Positions 63,554 to 64,000 of a stretch of 64,000 bases of DNA are shown piece after piece. Made by a program: the position numbers and the translations under genes. The stretch is from contig JAUNVU010000001.1 in assembly GCA_030537525.1 (NCBI GenBank), positions 91,144 to 155,143 on the forward strand, in the 5' to 3' direction. Origin of the DNA: Eubacteriales bacterium. Its GTDB lineage: Bacteria > Bacillota > Clostridia > Saccharofermentanales > DTU023. How positions within the stretch are numbered: position 1 is the first letter of the stretch; every line of letters starts with the position of its first letter. The notes below the pieces were generated by a model. That model did no database searches, was not told the DNA's origin, and saw only the letters and a list, made by a program, of their open reading frames with translations.

Positions 63554-64000
63554 TTAAGATTCTATTTTCCTGAGCTTGAAGCCAATTCCCCAGACGGTTT
63601 CGATAAGCTCTGGGGCATTTATCTGCTTGCACTTGCGTCTCAAATTGCTGATATGGACATTAATAGTCTTGTCATCGCCAAGGTAATAGTCATCCCAGGC
63701 CTCATTGTAGATTTCTTCTTTGCTAAATACTTTATCAGGCCTTCTAATCATAACCTCAAGTATTTTAAACTCCTGCTTCGTAAGCCCAAGAGGCCTATCT
63801 CTATATAGGCAGTCATAGATGTCGCGATTAATTGTAAAGTTTCCAAATACTGTGCTTGGTGCTGATTGGGGATTTCGACGACGAAGTAAGGCTTCAACTC
63901 TCGCCTCTAATTCTGCAAGGTCGAATGGTTTAACAAGATAATCATCTGCGCCAAGCTTGAGACAGTCGACTTTAGAATCAAGTGATGCTTTTGCCGAGAT
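63554..64000 (-). CDS. OmpR/PhoB response regulator, C-terminal part (5' end outside window)
   Basis: The minus frame is open from base 64000 and ends at 63554 (148 residues seen). The receiver end is clear: LGADDYLVKPFDLAEL with the conserved Lys of KPF. The C-terminal winged helix (LTKQEFKILEVMIRRPDKVFSKEEIYNEAW... SNLRRKCK... TVWGIGFKL) binds DNA. The phospho-Asp is beyond the window. Should regulate the ABC genes that follow. Confidence 0.93.
   Translation of the reverse strand: MSAKASLDSKVDCLKLGADDYLVKPFDLAELEARVEALLRRRNPQSAPSTVFGNFTINRDIYDCLYRDRPLGLTKQEFKILEVMIRRPDKVFSKEEIYNEAWDDYYLGDDKTINVHISNLRRKCKQINAPELIETVWGIGFKLRKIES

Noticed and set aside
1..64000. CRISPR arrays, insertion sequences, phage genes, toxin-antitoxin pairs
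   Set aside because: None seen: no regular repeats with spacers, no transposase or integrase, and no recognisable toxin genes.

Overview
The window reads as a chromosomal core segment of a Gram-positive anaerobe, most likely a member of Clostridia (Oscillospirales / Saccharofermentans-like lineages are my best guess, low certainty). Reasons: strong AGGAGG-type ribosome binding sites throughout, zinc forms of S14, L36 and adenylate kinase, RNase J, a bifunctional Rsh, ECF transporter genes next to rplQ and truA, a KOW-domain protein between map and infA, formate-tetrahydrofolate ligase, and BceAB-type transport genes. No phage, transposase, integrase or CRISPR array is visible.

Layout. 1-3.1 kb: end of a sensor kinase plus a BceAB-type peptide-sensing/detoxification ABC transporter. 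3.2-10.4 kb: rsmE (apparently with a CTG start), hisS-aspS-lepB-lepA, tRNA-Leu(UAG) and a Crp/Fnr-family regulator that follows the tRNA with only 19 nt between. 10.6-19.1 kb: fhs; then a translationally coupled run made of a PucR/CdaR-like regulator, ftsE, ftsX, an M23 murein hydrolase (EnvC/PcsB-like), a CtpA-type S41 protease and trpS. 19.2-30.2 kb: a complete S10-spc ribosomal protein operon, rpsJ to secY, behind a structured leader of about 245 nt and closed by a strong terminator. 30.2-42.4 kb: M20 amidohydrolase, a small P-loop protein, alaS, a HIT protein, rpsU, recJ, rsh (relA/spoT), RNase J (opposite strand), rpsT. 42.4-47.3 kb: the rest of the spc/alpha cluster (adk-map-KOW-infA-rpmJ-rpsM-rpsK-rpoA-rplQ), lacking rpsD. 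47.3-53.2 kb: a fused two-domain EcfA, EcfT, a ROK sugar kinase, truA and pncB. 53.2-59.4 kb: a CDF metal transporter (minus), RidA, L-asparaginase and a heterodimeric ABC exporter. 59.4-64.0 kb (all minus): response regulator, BcrA-like ABC ATPase, ABC-2 permease, histidine kinase, and a lipoprotein serpin.

How the parts work together: most of the window is translation (ribosomal proteins, four aminoacyl-tRNA synthetases, LepA, IF-1, tRNA-Leu), protein secretion (SecY, LepB) and growth control (Rsh, RNase J). FtsEX plus the M23 hydrolase make a peptidoglycan-splitting module for division. Both ends carry cell-envelope defence modules made of a two-component system plus ABC transporter; the right one is followed by a secreted protease inhibitor.

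Nothing here is a clear new defence or mobile system. The points most worth a second look are the S10 leader (an anti-Shine-Dalgarno switch and a repeated Shine-Dalgarno-like segment), the tRNA-Leu/Crp-Fnr dicistron, the CTG start with a hairpin over the ribosome site in rsmE, the lipoprotein serpin beside a BcrA-type stress operon, the long tails on FtsE, L16, L22 and S5, and three gene pairs that converge with almost no space between them.
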